A DNA stretch of 10,064 nt from an uncultured Collinsella sp. (lineage in GTDB: Bacteria; Actinomycetota; Coriobacteriia; Coriobacteriales; Coriobacteriaceae), in contig USHS01000030.1 of NCBI GenBank assembly GCA_900554585.1, positions 1-10,064 of the forward strand, read 5' to 3'. Each line of letters starts with the position of its first letter. The first letter of the stretch is position 1. The position numbers and the translations under genes were made by a program. The notes below the pieces were generated by a model that worked only from the letters and a program-made list of their open reading frames with translations, was not told where the DNA came from and did no database searches. Of this stretch, positions 1-6,955 are shown piece after piece.

Positions 1-716
1 ACCATATGTCGTTTCGTTTTGACGATGCCGACGAGGACACGCTGTGCAATCTGAACTTTACCTGTCGCCGCGGTCAGACGACTGCGATCGTCGGCTCGAC
101 GGGCTCGGGCAAGTCGACGGTGGCCAAGCTCCTGCTGCGCTTCCACGATGCCACCAAGGGCGCCATTCGCCTGGACGGCGTCGATCTGCGCGATCTTTCG
201 CAAGACGAGATTCGCGGGCGCATTGCCTATGTGCCGCAAAAGGCATGGCTGTTCTCGGGCACCGTGGCAAGCAATCTGCGCTTTGGCAATGAAGATGCGA
301 CCGAGGCCGACATGCTTCATGCGCTCCAGGTTGCCCAGAGCACCTTTGTGCTCGATCAGCCGCAGGGGCTCGATACGCCGGTATCCCAGGGCGGCACGAA
401 CTTTTCGGGCGGCCAGCGCCAGCGTTTGGCAATCGCCCGTGCGCTCATGAAGCATGCCGATCTGTATATCTTCGATGACAGTTTTTCGGCTCTGGACTTT
501 AAGACCGACGCGGCGCTGCGCCACGCGCTGCAGGACGTGACGCGCGATGCCGCGGTGCTCATCATCGCGCAGCGCATCTCGACGATCTTGCACGCCGACC
601 AGATCGTCGTGCTCAAGGACGGCGAGGTTGTGGGCTTGGGCACGCATGGCGAGCTTATGGAAACCTGCGAGGTGTACCGCGCTATCGCAGAATCGCAAAT
701 GAAGGGAGGTGAGTAG
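1..716 (+). CDS. ABC exporter subunit 1, C-terminal ATPase domain (5' partial, degenerate ATP site)
   Basis: This is the end of an ABC exporter half-transporter. The reading frame is open to the left edge, so the membrane domain lies outside the window and the ATG at 6 is internal. Numbering residues from that ATG: Walker A GSTGSGKST at 30-38, Q-loop Gln78 (YVPQKAWLFSG), signature NFSGGQ at 132-137, Walker B YIFDD at 154-158, D-loop SALD at 161-164. The catalytic Glu after Walker B is Asp158, and the switch His is Gln189 (IIAQRIST). That pair of changes marks the non-hydrolysing site of heterodimeric exporters such as TM287/288 and BmrCD. The signature motif is intact, as expected if it completes the active site of the partner. 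The TAG stop is one base before the ATG of the next gene, so the two are almost certainly co-transcribed and coupled. The substrate (drug, lipid or peptide) cannot be read from the sequence. Confidence 0.93.
   Translation, partial: HMSFRFDDADEDTLCNLNFTCRRGQTTAIVGSTGSGKSTVAKLLLRFHDATKGAIRLDGVDLRDLSQDEIRGRIAYVPQKAWLFSGTVASNLRFGNEDATEADMLHALQVAQSTFVLDQPQGLDTPVSQGGTNFSGGQRQRLAIARALMKHADLYIFDDSFSALDFKTDAALRHALQDVTRDAAVLIIAQRISTILHADQIVVLKDGEVVGLGTHGELMETCEVYRAIAESQMKGGE
704..709 (+). promoter_or_regulatory. Ribosome binding site that fixes the subunit 2 start
   Basis: GGGAGG lies inside the last codons of subunit 1, 8 nt before ATG 718. It overlaps the alternative GTG at 709, so ATG is the supported start. 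Confidence 0.8.
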
Positions 717-717
717 C

Positions 718-2733
718 ATGGCCGAGGAGCTCAAGAAACAAGGCGGTGTTGTCGATACCGCCGCTGCGGACGTTGCCGATAAAACGGTCGACCAGGTTGC
801 CGTAGCACCCGAGCTGGATGAGGCCGCCAAGGCTGCAGCCGCGCGCGAGGCTCGCCGCCAGGCGCTCTATGAGGAAAATGAGCGCGCCGAAGATGAGCGC
901 GCTCGAGCCGAGGCTGAGCGCATGCGCGATGTGGACGATGAAGACGAGGACGAGACGCCCCGGGATACCTGGGCCACGGTGCGCCGCTTGTGGAGTGAGG
1001 CCGCCGGCGACCACTGGCGCTTCTATATCGTGTTCGCGAGCATTGTGTTCTATGTCATCTTTAACACCGCTGCGCCGGCATATAGCGCCCGCGTAATCGA
1101 TGAGCTGTGGGGCCACATTCAGGTGGCGTTTGCCAACGACACCACCTTCAACATCACCTGGGAGAACTGCGGCAGGACCATCTTCATCTACTTTATGATC
1201 TGGACGGCCGCCGGATCGTTCTATGCGCTGCAGAGCTTTTTGATGTCGAGTGTGGCCGAGCGACTCAACTTGCGCCTGCGCAACCGCATCGCGCAAAAGC
1301 TCAGCCGCCTGCCGCTCGCCTACTTTGACGCGCATCGCCCCGGTGAGGTGGTCAGCCGCGCGACCAACGACTTGGACAAGATGTCCGAGAGTATGCAGCG
1401 CGGATTGCTGCAGCTGCTGATGTCGATAGGTACCGTGACGGGCGCCATAATCATGATGTTCGTCTATAGCGTCAGGCTCACGTTGGTCTTTTTGGGCTTT
1501 ACGGCGGTATCGCTTCTGGTGACCAAGGTGGTTTCGCGCCGTACGCATGATGTGACGGGTGAGCGCCAGGAGTGGGTATCCAAGATCACGAGCGCGGTCG
1601 AGGAGGGCTATTCGGGCCGTCTGGTGATTCGCGCATTCAACCGCGAGTGTCAGAGTTCTGCCGAAGTGCACCAGGCCTCGAGGGAGCTAGCGCGCGTGAG
1701 CACCAAGGCCGACTTTATGATTAACGCCGTCGGTCCCGCGGTGCGCTTTATCGGCCGCCTGGCACAGATCGTGATTGCGATTGTGGGTTGCAGCATGCTG
1801 GTTGCCGGCCACATGAGCGTCGGTGTGTTCCAGGCGTTCTTCCAGTTTATCTACGAGGCGTCCGAGCCCATGACGCAGCTGTCGTTTACCTTCAACTCGC
1901 TACAGAGCGCGCTGGCGAGTGCGGAGCGCGTGTTCGACCTGCTCGACGAGCCCGAGATGGAGGCGGATCCGAAGCCGGGCGAGGCCGCCAAGCTACCGGG
2001 TCGCGTGGAGGGCCGCGTCGCCTTTGAGCATGTGCGCTTTGGCTACACGCCCGAAAAGCCGCTCATGCGCGACGTGTCGTTTACCGCCGAGCCGGGCCAG
2101 AAGATCGCCGTGGTGGGAACCACGGGCGCGGGCAAGACCACGCTCATCAACCTGCTCATGCGCTTCTACGAGATTGACGGCGGGCGTATTACGCTCGATG
2201 GCGTGGATACGAGCCTCATGGATCGCGGCGAGCTGCGCCAGCAGTTTGGCATGGTGCTGCAGGACGCCTGGCTGTTCGACGGCACGATTGCCGAAAACAT
2301 CGCCTACGGCTGCCCCGAGGCAACGCGCGACGAGATCGTGGCTGCCGCCCGCGCCGCGCAGGTCGACTTCTTTGTGCACACCATGCCGCAGGGCTACGAC
2401 ACGCGCGTGGCCAACGATGCCGAAAGCATCAGCCAGGGCCAGCGTCAGCTGCTGACCATCGCACGCGTGCTGCTCAACAACCCGGCGATTCTCATCCTGG
2501 ACGAGGCGACGTCGAGCGTGGACACGCGCACCGAGCTCGCCATCGGCCGTGCCATGGACGCTCTCATGCATGGGCGCACAAGCTTTGTGATCGCGCATCG
2601 TCTGTCGACGATCGTGGATGCCGACCTGATTCTGGTCATGGACCACGGCAACATTATCGAGCAGGGCACGCATAAGGAGCTGCTCGCAGCCGAGGGTGCC
2701 TACGCCGACCTCTATCTGAGTCAGTTCGCATAA
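718..2733 (+). CDS. ABC exporter subunit 2, membrane domain fused to catalytic ATPase domain
   Basis: This is a full-length half-transporter of 671 residues, the partner of the preceding gene. Start: GGAGG at 705-709 is 8 nt from the ATG at 718; the in-frame GTG at 709 overlaps that site and is unlikely. Residues 1-80 are a very charged, Ala/Glu/Arg-rich, probably helical extension ending in an acidic run. The membrane domain spans about 100-390 (first helix near 102-118) and includes the family motif LPLAYFDAHRPGEVVSR at about 198-214. The ATPase domain follows: Walker A GTTGAGKTT at 467-475, Q-loop LQDAWLF near 514-520, Walker B LILDE at 592-596 with the catalytic Glu, and switch His627 (IAHRLST). 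The signature is altered to SISQGQ at 570-575. Intact Walker B and His with an altered signature is the mirror image of subunit 1, so the heterodimer has one working and one degenerate ATP site. It should sit in the cytoplasmic membrane as an exporter; the substrate is unknown. Confidence 0.95.
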   Translation: MAEELKKQGGVVDTAAADVADKTVDQVAVAPELDEAAKAAAAREARRQALYEENERAEDERARAEAERMRDVDDEDEDETPRDTWATVRRLWSEAAGDHWRFYIVFASIVFYVIFNTAAPAYSARVIDELWGHIQVAFANDTTFNITWENCGRTIFIYFMIWTAAGSFYALQSFLMSSVAERLNLRLRNRIAQKLSRLPLAYFDAHRPGEVVSRATNDLDKMSESMQRGLLQLLMSIGTVTGAIIMMFVYSVRLTLVFLGFTAVSLLVTKVVSRRTHDVTGERQEWVSKITSAVEEGYSGRLVIRAFNRECQSSAEVHQASRELARVSTKADFMINAVGPAVRFIGRLAQIVIAIVGCSMLVAGHMSVGVFQAFFQFIYEASEPMTQLSFTFNSLQSALASAERVFDLLDEPEMEADPKPGEAAKLPGRVEGRVAFEHVRFGYTPEKPLMRDVSFTAEPGQKIAVVGTTGAGKTTLINLLMRFYEIDGGRITLDGVDTSLMDRGELRQQFGMVLQDAWLFDGTIAENIAYGCPEATRDEIVAAARAAQVDFFVHTMPQGYDTRVANDAESISQGQRQLLTIARVLLNNPAILILDEATSSVDTRTELAIGRAMDALMHGRTSFVIAHRLSTIVDADLILVMDHGNIIEQGTHKELLAAEGAYADLYLSQFA

Positions 2734-2737
2734 TGTG

Positions 2738-2758
2738 ACAAAGGGACAGTCCCTTTGT
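2738..2758. terminator. Perfect palindrome right after the ABC operon, possible terminator or intergenic repeat
   Basis: Two perfect 9-nt arms (ACAAAGGGA and TCCCTTTGT) surround a CAG loop, starting 4 nt after the TAA of the exporter operon. The position suits a transcription terminator, but only three T residues close the stem and no U-tract follows, so strength is doubtful. It could instead be one unit of a dispersed palindromic repeat, because the GGGACA/TGTCCC core recurs in the neighbouring repeats. Confidence 0.5.
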
Positions 2759-2764
2759 TGCACA

Positions 2765-2894
2765 CGTCGCATTCCCGGCACGGGACAAATGAGTCAGACG
2801 ACGCGGTCCCTGACGGGCGGGTGACGTGGGACGCTTGTTGCCAGGTTTGTTTGTCCCAAAAATTAATAAAGCAGGGGATTGGCAACGTGTGATC
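2765..2894 (+). repeat. Intergenic repeat copy A (130 bp), upstream of the surface-protein gene
   Basis: This stretch aligns without gaps to 6826-6955 in the same orientation. I count about 22 differences in 130 positions (about 83% identity). The best-conserved blocks are CCCGGCACGGGACAAAT at 2774-2790, GTCCCTGACGG near 2807-2817 and TTGTCCCAAAAATTAA near 2851-2866. No reading frame of note runs through it. The similarity stops at GATC (2891-2894). Copy B continues there into the second arm of a terminator hairpin, and copy A does not. Confidence 0.85.
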
Positions 2895-2965
2895 TGTCGC
2901 ATTCGTTGAACAAGAAATGTGTGAATCGTTGACAGTTTCTATGAATGTGCTTCCTTGGTGCGCAT

Positions 2966-2992
2966 TTGACGCGTTCTGTTTGAGATTATAAC
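2966..2992 (+). promoter_or_regulatory. Candidate promoter of the surface-protein gene
   Basis: TTGACG at 2966-2971 and TATAAC at 2987-2992 are separated by 15 nt (16 if the -35 is read as TTTGAC at 2965). They lie in a local AT-rich stretch, predicting a start near 2999 and a leader of about 58 nt before ATG 3058. The spacer is short, so this is tentative. A second TTGACA at 2929-2934 has no good -10 partner. Confidence 0.4.
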
Positions 2993-3057
2993 TGTGTAAA
3001 TTTCTGTCGCGAGTACATTTCGGTACGGCACGACCGCATAGAGGAAGGCGAGAGCAT

Positions 3058-3201
3058 ATGAGACGGATCAACTGCAACCGGGCATTGGCCGGGCTGCTGG
3101 CGGTGGTGATGGCCGTGGGCCAGATTCCCACGCCGGCACTGGCCGAGGCGGCCCAATCCGCCGATCAGGCGATATCAGAGCAGGGTGGGGTTCTGAAGTA
3201 G
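3058..3201 (+). pseudogene. Signal-peptide fragment of the surface protein (N-terminal piece, ends at a frameshift)
   Basis: This is a 47-codon open frame with its own ribosome binding site (AGGAAGG at 3042-3048, 9 nt before the ATG). It encodes a textbook Sec signal peptide: basic start MRRINCNR, hydrophobic core AGLLAVVMAVG, and a likely signal peptidase I site after PALA (residue 29). The frame then hits TAG at 3199-3201. The remaining surface protein is open in the frame one base back, which also runs without stops through this junction (reading GSEVATGSDTGE before 3228). The simplest reading is that 3058-6758 was one gene of about 1233 codons that lost one base in GGGTGGGG at 3183-3190. 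With five G in the second run, the sequence would read through as QGGGSEVATG. An assembly error is possible. Confidence 0.8.
3183..3201 (+). other. Frameshift site between signal peptide and surface-protein body
   Basis: The G-rich run GGGTGGGG at 3183-3190 is followed 8 nt later by TAG in the signal-peptide frame. Adding one G restores a continuous frame. There is no X XXY YYZ slippery heptamer here: re-pairing of GGG to TGG or GTT to GGT is poor. A programmed -1 shift is therefore unlikely, and a mutation or base-call error is preferred. Confidence 0.75.
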
Positions 3202-3227
3202 CGACCGGTAGCGATACCGGGGAGGCT

Positions 3228-6200
3228 GTGCCTGCGGAGGATGAGTCCGCCGCCGAGGACGCCGCTGCGACCAACGCGGAGCAACAGCAGGGGGACCGTG
3301 TTGCCACCTACGCAGCCAGTGCAAGTAGGAGTATCCGCGAGGCGGGCTCCAAGTGGAGCGATGTCAGAAAATCCGACGTCTATAGAGCGGTCGGTACGGG
3401 CGCGTATCGTATTCGCCTCAACGGCACGGACAAATGGACCGAGATCACATACTGGGTCTTGAACTTTGACTCCGCGAACCTTGAGCCCGGCGTCTATGAG
3501 GTCCAAGAGCACAAGAAGGTCGGTGGCTCGTACATTAAGCGCGAATGGGTCAATGACGGCACCTTGACCCTCACCCGCTATTGGACGGCTACCGTTGTCA
3601 CCGAGGGCGCGGCTGACGCTACGGGCGCGCAGCTCGGCGGCATCGTCGTTGACGGTAAGTCGTACGCAAACGCGGGCACCTACGACATCGACGAGGGTGC
3701 AACCAAGACCTTTGCGGTCCAGAATGTCGCCGACTACAAGGTCGAGCAGGTCCAGATCGACGACAATACCGTGACGCCAGACGCCGATGGAAACTACACC
3801 ATCCCGAGCAAGGCCGATTCCCAAATTAAGGTAACCTATAAGGCCGACACCGAGGCGACCGTCAAGGTTGACGACGCAAGTTCTGCCAACCTCAAGAGCC
3901 TGACCGTCGGCGGTACCTCTGCCGCCGCCGGTTCCAGCGTCTCGGTCAACGTCAAGAACTCCGTCTCCGTTGTTGCCACACCTGCCGATGGCTACGCCGT
4001 GGAATCCATCGAGTTCAATGGCACCACGTATCGCAACGGCGATGCGGGCCTCAGCTTCAAAAATCAGGTCGCGACGCTCACCCTGCCTGCGCTCACCAAG
4101 GACGAGACCTGCATCCTCAAGGTCAACACCGTGAAGGCCGGGCTCGTTGGCATCGACGGTGCCCAGGTGGGCATCCTGGGCAAGGACAGCAGCACGTATA
4201 ACGAGATTGTCTTCAACGCCGCCCTCGATGCTGCCAACAGCGTGCCTGCCGGGCTCACCGCCGGCGATGTGACTATCAAGTACAAAGCCGGCTCGGTTGG
4301 AGATGTGTGGAAGTCGCTTGACTACACGCCTGCCCGGTACGAGTTCCTGCTCCATGCCTTTGGTAAGAAGGACTCCGAGCAAATCCGGATCCGCTATGCC
4401 GGTAACGACCAGTATCCCGCCAGCACCATCACGCTCACCGTCAAGCCGGTCGACGGCCGCACTGTCACGCACATTTCGATGAACGCGGCTACCTCGGTCC
4501 AGTACAGCGAGGATTTTGATGCCCTGAAGGCCAAGGTCTACCGCCAGCTTGCCCCCACCGTCGTGGACGAGGTAACGGGCAAGCCGGTCAACGGTCTTTC
4601 TCGGAACGACTTTGAGATCGACGGCCTTGAGCAGAAGGTGGGCGAGTACACCGTCACCATGAAGTTCAAGGGCAACGGCACCTACAAGCCCTCCGAGGCC
4701 ACCGCGACCGTAACCGTGACCAAGGCCCCTTCCTCGGTCAAGGTCAAGAACACGAGCATTACGTATAGGAACACCGTGGCAGTCGCGGACCTGGTTTCCT
4801 CCACGCCGAGCAATAAAGAGACCGAGCCCGTTATCGTTGTCGCCGGTATCGATGGCGACGGCAAGGGCTACCTCTCGATCGATTTGAGCTACGTGGGTGG
4901 TGGCAAGGCGCAGAGCGCGATCAACTCGATCCTGCATCTCGATAAGGGTGTCACGCTTGACGGCCTCATCAACCTGCTCAACAACGATGCAACCATGACA
5001 GCCCTTAGGCTCGCCCTGAAGGCGGCGGGTGTTGAGAATCCCGACCAGGTGATCGATTCCCTTAAGAGCGCGCTCGACACCGCTCAGGATCTGGGCCTGG
5101 GAGGCTCCACTGTTGCCCTCGGCGGTACGCCCTCTAAGGCGGGCGTCTACCTGGTGACTGCGGTGACTACGAGCGGCAATTACGAGACCTCTGCGGGCGT
5201 GGGCTACCTCACCATAGCACCTAAGACCGAGGACGTTACCCTCACGTGGAACGCCTCGACGCCCAAGGGCGGCTTTGCCGTTGGCAGCGACGAGCTTGCA
5301 AACTTTGACTTTGGTGCGAAGGTCGTCGACAGCGATGCCGCGGTTGCGGGCGCAAAGGTTCGCTACCTGATCACGGGCATCGCCTACGACGGCAGCACGT
5401 TTAAGAGCACCGATCCCAACGTGAAGCCCACCAAGCCCGGCTGCTACACCGAGGTCGCTTACGTCCTGGGCGGCAACTACGCCGCAGCCCCCATCACGCG
5501 CGCCTTCAAGATCAGCAGGCTCGAGACCACGATCTCGATGGGCGATGAGATCCACGAGTACGACGGTGCCGCGCAGGCCATGAACGCCCAGGTCTATGTG
5601 GGCGACCAGCCGCTCGAGGGCGCCGAGGTGACCTTCTCGTACTTTGGCATGAGCGCATCGGGCGCGTTTGATGTTAAGCTGAACGGCATGCCCACTGAGG
5701 CCGGCACCTATAAGGTGGTCGCAACGTATTTGGGCGATGCCCAGCACGCGACGAGCTCCAAGGCGACCACGCTGAAGATCAACCCGCGCGAGGTGTCCGT
5801 TAAGGCCAACAACGCCTCCAAGATCTATGGCGAGGCCGATCCTGAATCCGCCTACTCCTATGAGCTTATCGACCGCGGCACCACCACGTGGAAGGGCGGA
5901 GACCTTGCGACCGAGGTAAGCCCGACCGTCTCCTACCAGCGCGAGCCCGGCGAGAACCCGGGCGAGTACACGCTTCATATCAACGCTGCAACCTGCAACA
6001 GGAACTTTAAGCTCAATGAGGCCGAGAGCGGGATCTTTAACATCTACGGCGCCCTGACCGTAAAGGTTGATGGCCATGGTACCGCTGGCCTTGTCGAAGG
6101 CGCTCCCGTGGGTGGCGAGCCCGGCACCCAGATCGGCGTGAACGCCGTGGCGGATGAGGGCTACGTGTTCACAGGCTGGGCCGTCGATGAGGGCGACGCT

Positions 6201-6758
6201 AAGGTCGAGGATGCCAACGCTACCGAGACCATCGTGCGCATGGGCAGCAGCAACACTACGCTGACCGCACACTTTGAGCTTGCGATGACGCCCATTCAAC
6301 CGATGACCTACGTGACCGTTGAGGCGGGCGAGGGTGGCTCGGCCACGAGCAACCCTCGCGGTGCGCTCCCCGGCACCAAGGTTGCGCTCACCGCTGTGGC
6401 GGACGAGGGCTATGTCTTTGACCACTGGGAGGTTATCGACGGTGACATCGAGCTCGCGGATGCGGCTTCTGCCACGACGACCTTTTTGCTGGGCGAGAAA
6501 GCCGTGACGGTGCGCGCGCTCTTTAAGGCGGCGCCTGCGCCTGAGCCCGTGCCCGACCCCAAGGATCCGTCGGACGGTAAGGGCTCCGGCTCTGCAACGA
6601 CCGTCACGGAGACCAGGTCTGCGGCCAAGAAGCAGGACGCAGCGGTGCTGCCCCATGCGGGAGACCGCACGTTCGCCCTGGTTGCGGGCATCGCGATTGC
6701 CGGCGTCATTGTGCTGGCCGCCGGCTTTGCCCTGACGCGCCGCCATAACAGGCGCTAG
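3228..6758 (+). CDS. Large modular cell-wall surface protein (adhesin-like), body of a frameshifted gene
   Basis: This is an open frame of 1176 codons counted from GTG 3228. That GTG is only the first start codon in the frame; GGGGAGG ends 2 nt before it, too close to work, so the real start was probably ATG 3058. Approximate domains by residue: Thr/Ala/Glu-rich linker 1-40; a unique N-terminal domain 41-120; two beta-rich repeat-like domains 121-205 and 210-300; Ig-like units near 300-408, 410-500, 501-664 (with a helical insert about 559-624), 667-765 and 766-852; an MBG-type domain 853-938 with the hallmark YGEADP; two InlB-B-type repeats 942-1016 and 1027-1100, each with VADEGYVFxxW; a Pro/Asp/Gly wall-spanning linker 1101-1125; then LPHAG at 1141-1145, a hydrophobic helix and the tail RRHNRR. 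This layout is known for sortase-anchored adhesins. Anchoring by this LPxAG variant and any ligand are inference. The gene lies between two direct copies of a 130-bp repeat. Confidence 0.85.
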   Translation: MPAEDESAAEDAAATNAEQQQGDRVATYAASASRSIREAGSKWSDVRKSDVYRAVGTGAYRIRLNGTDKWTEITYWVLNFDSANLEPGVYEVQEHKKVGGSYIKREWVNDGTLTLTRYWTATVVTEGAADATGAQLGGIVVDGKSYANAGTYDIDEGATKTFAVQNVADYKVEQVQIDDNTVTPDADGNYTIPSKADSQIKVTYKADTEATVKVDDASSANLKSLTVGGTSAAAGSSVSVNVKNSVSVVATPADGYAVESIEFNGTTYRNGDAGLSFKNQVATLTLPALTKDETCILKVNTVKAGLVGIDGAQVGILGKDSSTYNEIVFNAALDAANSVPAGLTAGDVTIKYKAGSVGDVWKSLDYTPARYEFLLHAFGKKDSEQIRIRYAGNDQYPASTITLTVKPVDGRTVTHISMNAATSVQYSEDFDALKAKVYRQLAPTVVDEVTGKPVNGLSRNDFEIDGLEQKVGEYTVTMKFKGNGTYKPSEATATVTVTKAPSSVKVKNTSITYRNTVAVADLVSSTPSNKETEPVIVVAGIDGDGKGYLSIDLSYVGGGKAQSAINSILHLDKGVTLDGLINLLNNDATMTALRLALKAAGVENPDQVIDSLKSALDTAQDLGLGGSTVALGGTPSKAGVYLVTAVTTSGNYETSAGVGYLTIAPKTEDVTLTWNASTPKGGFAVGSDELANFDFGAKVVDSDAAVAGAKVRYLITGIAYDGSTFKSTDPNVKPTKPGCYTEVAYVLGGNYAAAPITRAFKISRLETTISMGDEIHEYDGAAQAMNAQVYVGDQPLEGAEVTFSYFGMSASGAFDVKLNGMPTEAGTYKVVATYLGDAQHATSSKATTLKINPREVSVKANNASKIYGEADPESAYSYELIDRGTTTWKGGDLATEVSPTVSYQREPGENPGEYTLHINAATCNRNFKLNEAESGIFNIYGALTVKVDGHGTAGLVEGAPVGGEPGTQIGVNAVADEGYVFTGWAVDEGDAKVEDANATETIVRMGSSNTTLTAHFELAMTPIQPMTYVTVEAGEGGSATSNPRGALPGTKVALTAVADEGYVFDHWEVIDGDIELADAASATTTFLLGEKAVTVRALFKAAPAPEPVPDPKDPSDGKGSGSATTVTETRSAAKKQDAAVLPHAGDRTFALVAGIAIAGVIVLAAGFALTRRHNRR
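6051..6527 (+). repeat. Two tandem InlB-B-type protein repeats in the surface protein
   Basis: The encoded units of about 75 residues (6051-6275 and 6306-6527) share the pattern of a Gly-rich opening strand, PGTxxxxxAVADEGYVF, then GW or HW, and a closing strand ending in AHFE or ALFK. This matches the divergent InlB B-repeat (Bacterial_repeat) family, which forms stalk modules in Gram-positive surface proteins. The DNA of the two copies has diverged, so this is an old duplication. Confidence 0.75.
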
Positions 6759-6782
6759 CAGGTAAGGCGCCTTCACGGGGCG

Positions 6783-6865
6783 GCGTCGTCAGACTGATTT
6801 GTCCCTGACGGCGGGGGTTTGCCCGCATCGCATCCCCGGCACGGGACAAATGTGTTAGATGACGC
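6783..6865. repeat. Imperfect inverted repeat beside copy B (third, reversed piece of the intergenic repeat)
   Basis: The 23 nt at 6783-6805 match the reverse complement of 2782-2804 in copy A at 21 of 23 positions, and that of 6843-6865 in copy B at 17 of 23. The 9-nt cores ATTTGTCCC (6797-6805) and GGGACAAAT (6843-6851) are perfect. RNA from here could fold into a long hairpin with a 37-nt loop, just after the stop codon of the surface-protein gene; it may help end that transcript, but there is no U-tract. Confidence 0.7.
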
Positions 6866-6955
6866 CGTCCCTGACGGAGGGTTGCCGCGGGACACTTGTC
6901 GTCAGGTATATTTGTCCCAAAAATTAAGAAAGCGGGGGATTGACAATGTGCAATC
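6826..6955 (+). repeat. Intergenic repeat copy B (130 bp), downstream of the surface-protein gene
   Basis: This copy pairs with 2765-2894 in direct orientation at a constant offset of 4061 bp with no gaps. It contains an internal ATTTGTCCC at 6910-6918 that is the perfect inverse of GGGACAAAT at 6843-6851, and a small CCGTC-CCT-GACGG hairpin at 6865-6877. Its right end forms the left arm, loop and start of the right arm of the terminator downstream of cysE. Confidence 0.85.

Noticed and set aside
682..1671. Antisense open frame of 329 codons inside ABC subunit 2
   Set aside because: Shadow frame of a gene with unmistakable ABC motifs; no start signal or family resemblance. The same holds for the long minus-strand frames at 1993-2781, 7837-8622 and 8803-9924.
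3183..3201. Programmed -1 ribosomal frameshift joining signal peptide and body
   Set aside because: There is no slippery heptamer allowing tRNA re-pairing in both sites; a base loss or base-call error explains the data better.
3165..6776. Antisense open frame of about 1203 codons opposite the surface-protein gene
   Set aside because: It is codon-aligned with the sense gene, so its stops would require TTA, CTA or TCA codons in the sense frame, which are rare in this GC-rich DNA. It has no RBS, no recognisable domain, and an Arg/Gly/Val/Asp-rich make-up typical of shadow frames. The sense frame has clear domain and sorting-signal logic.
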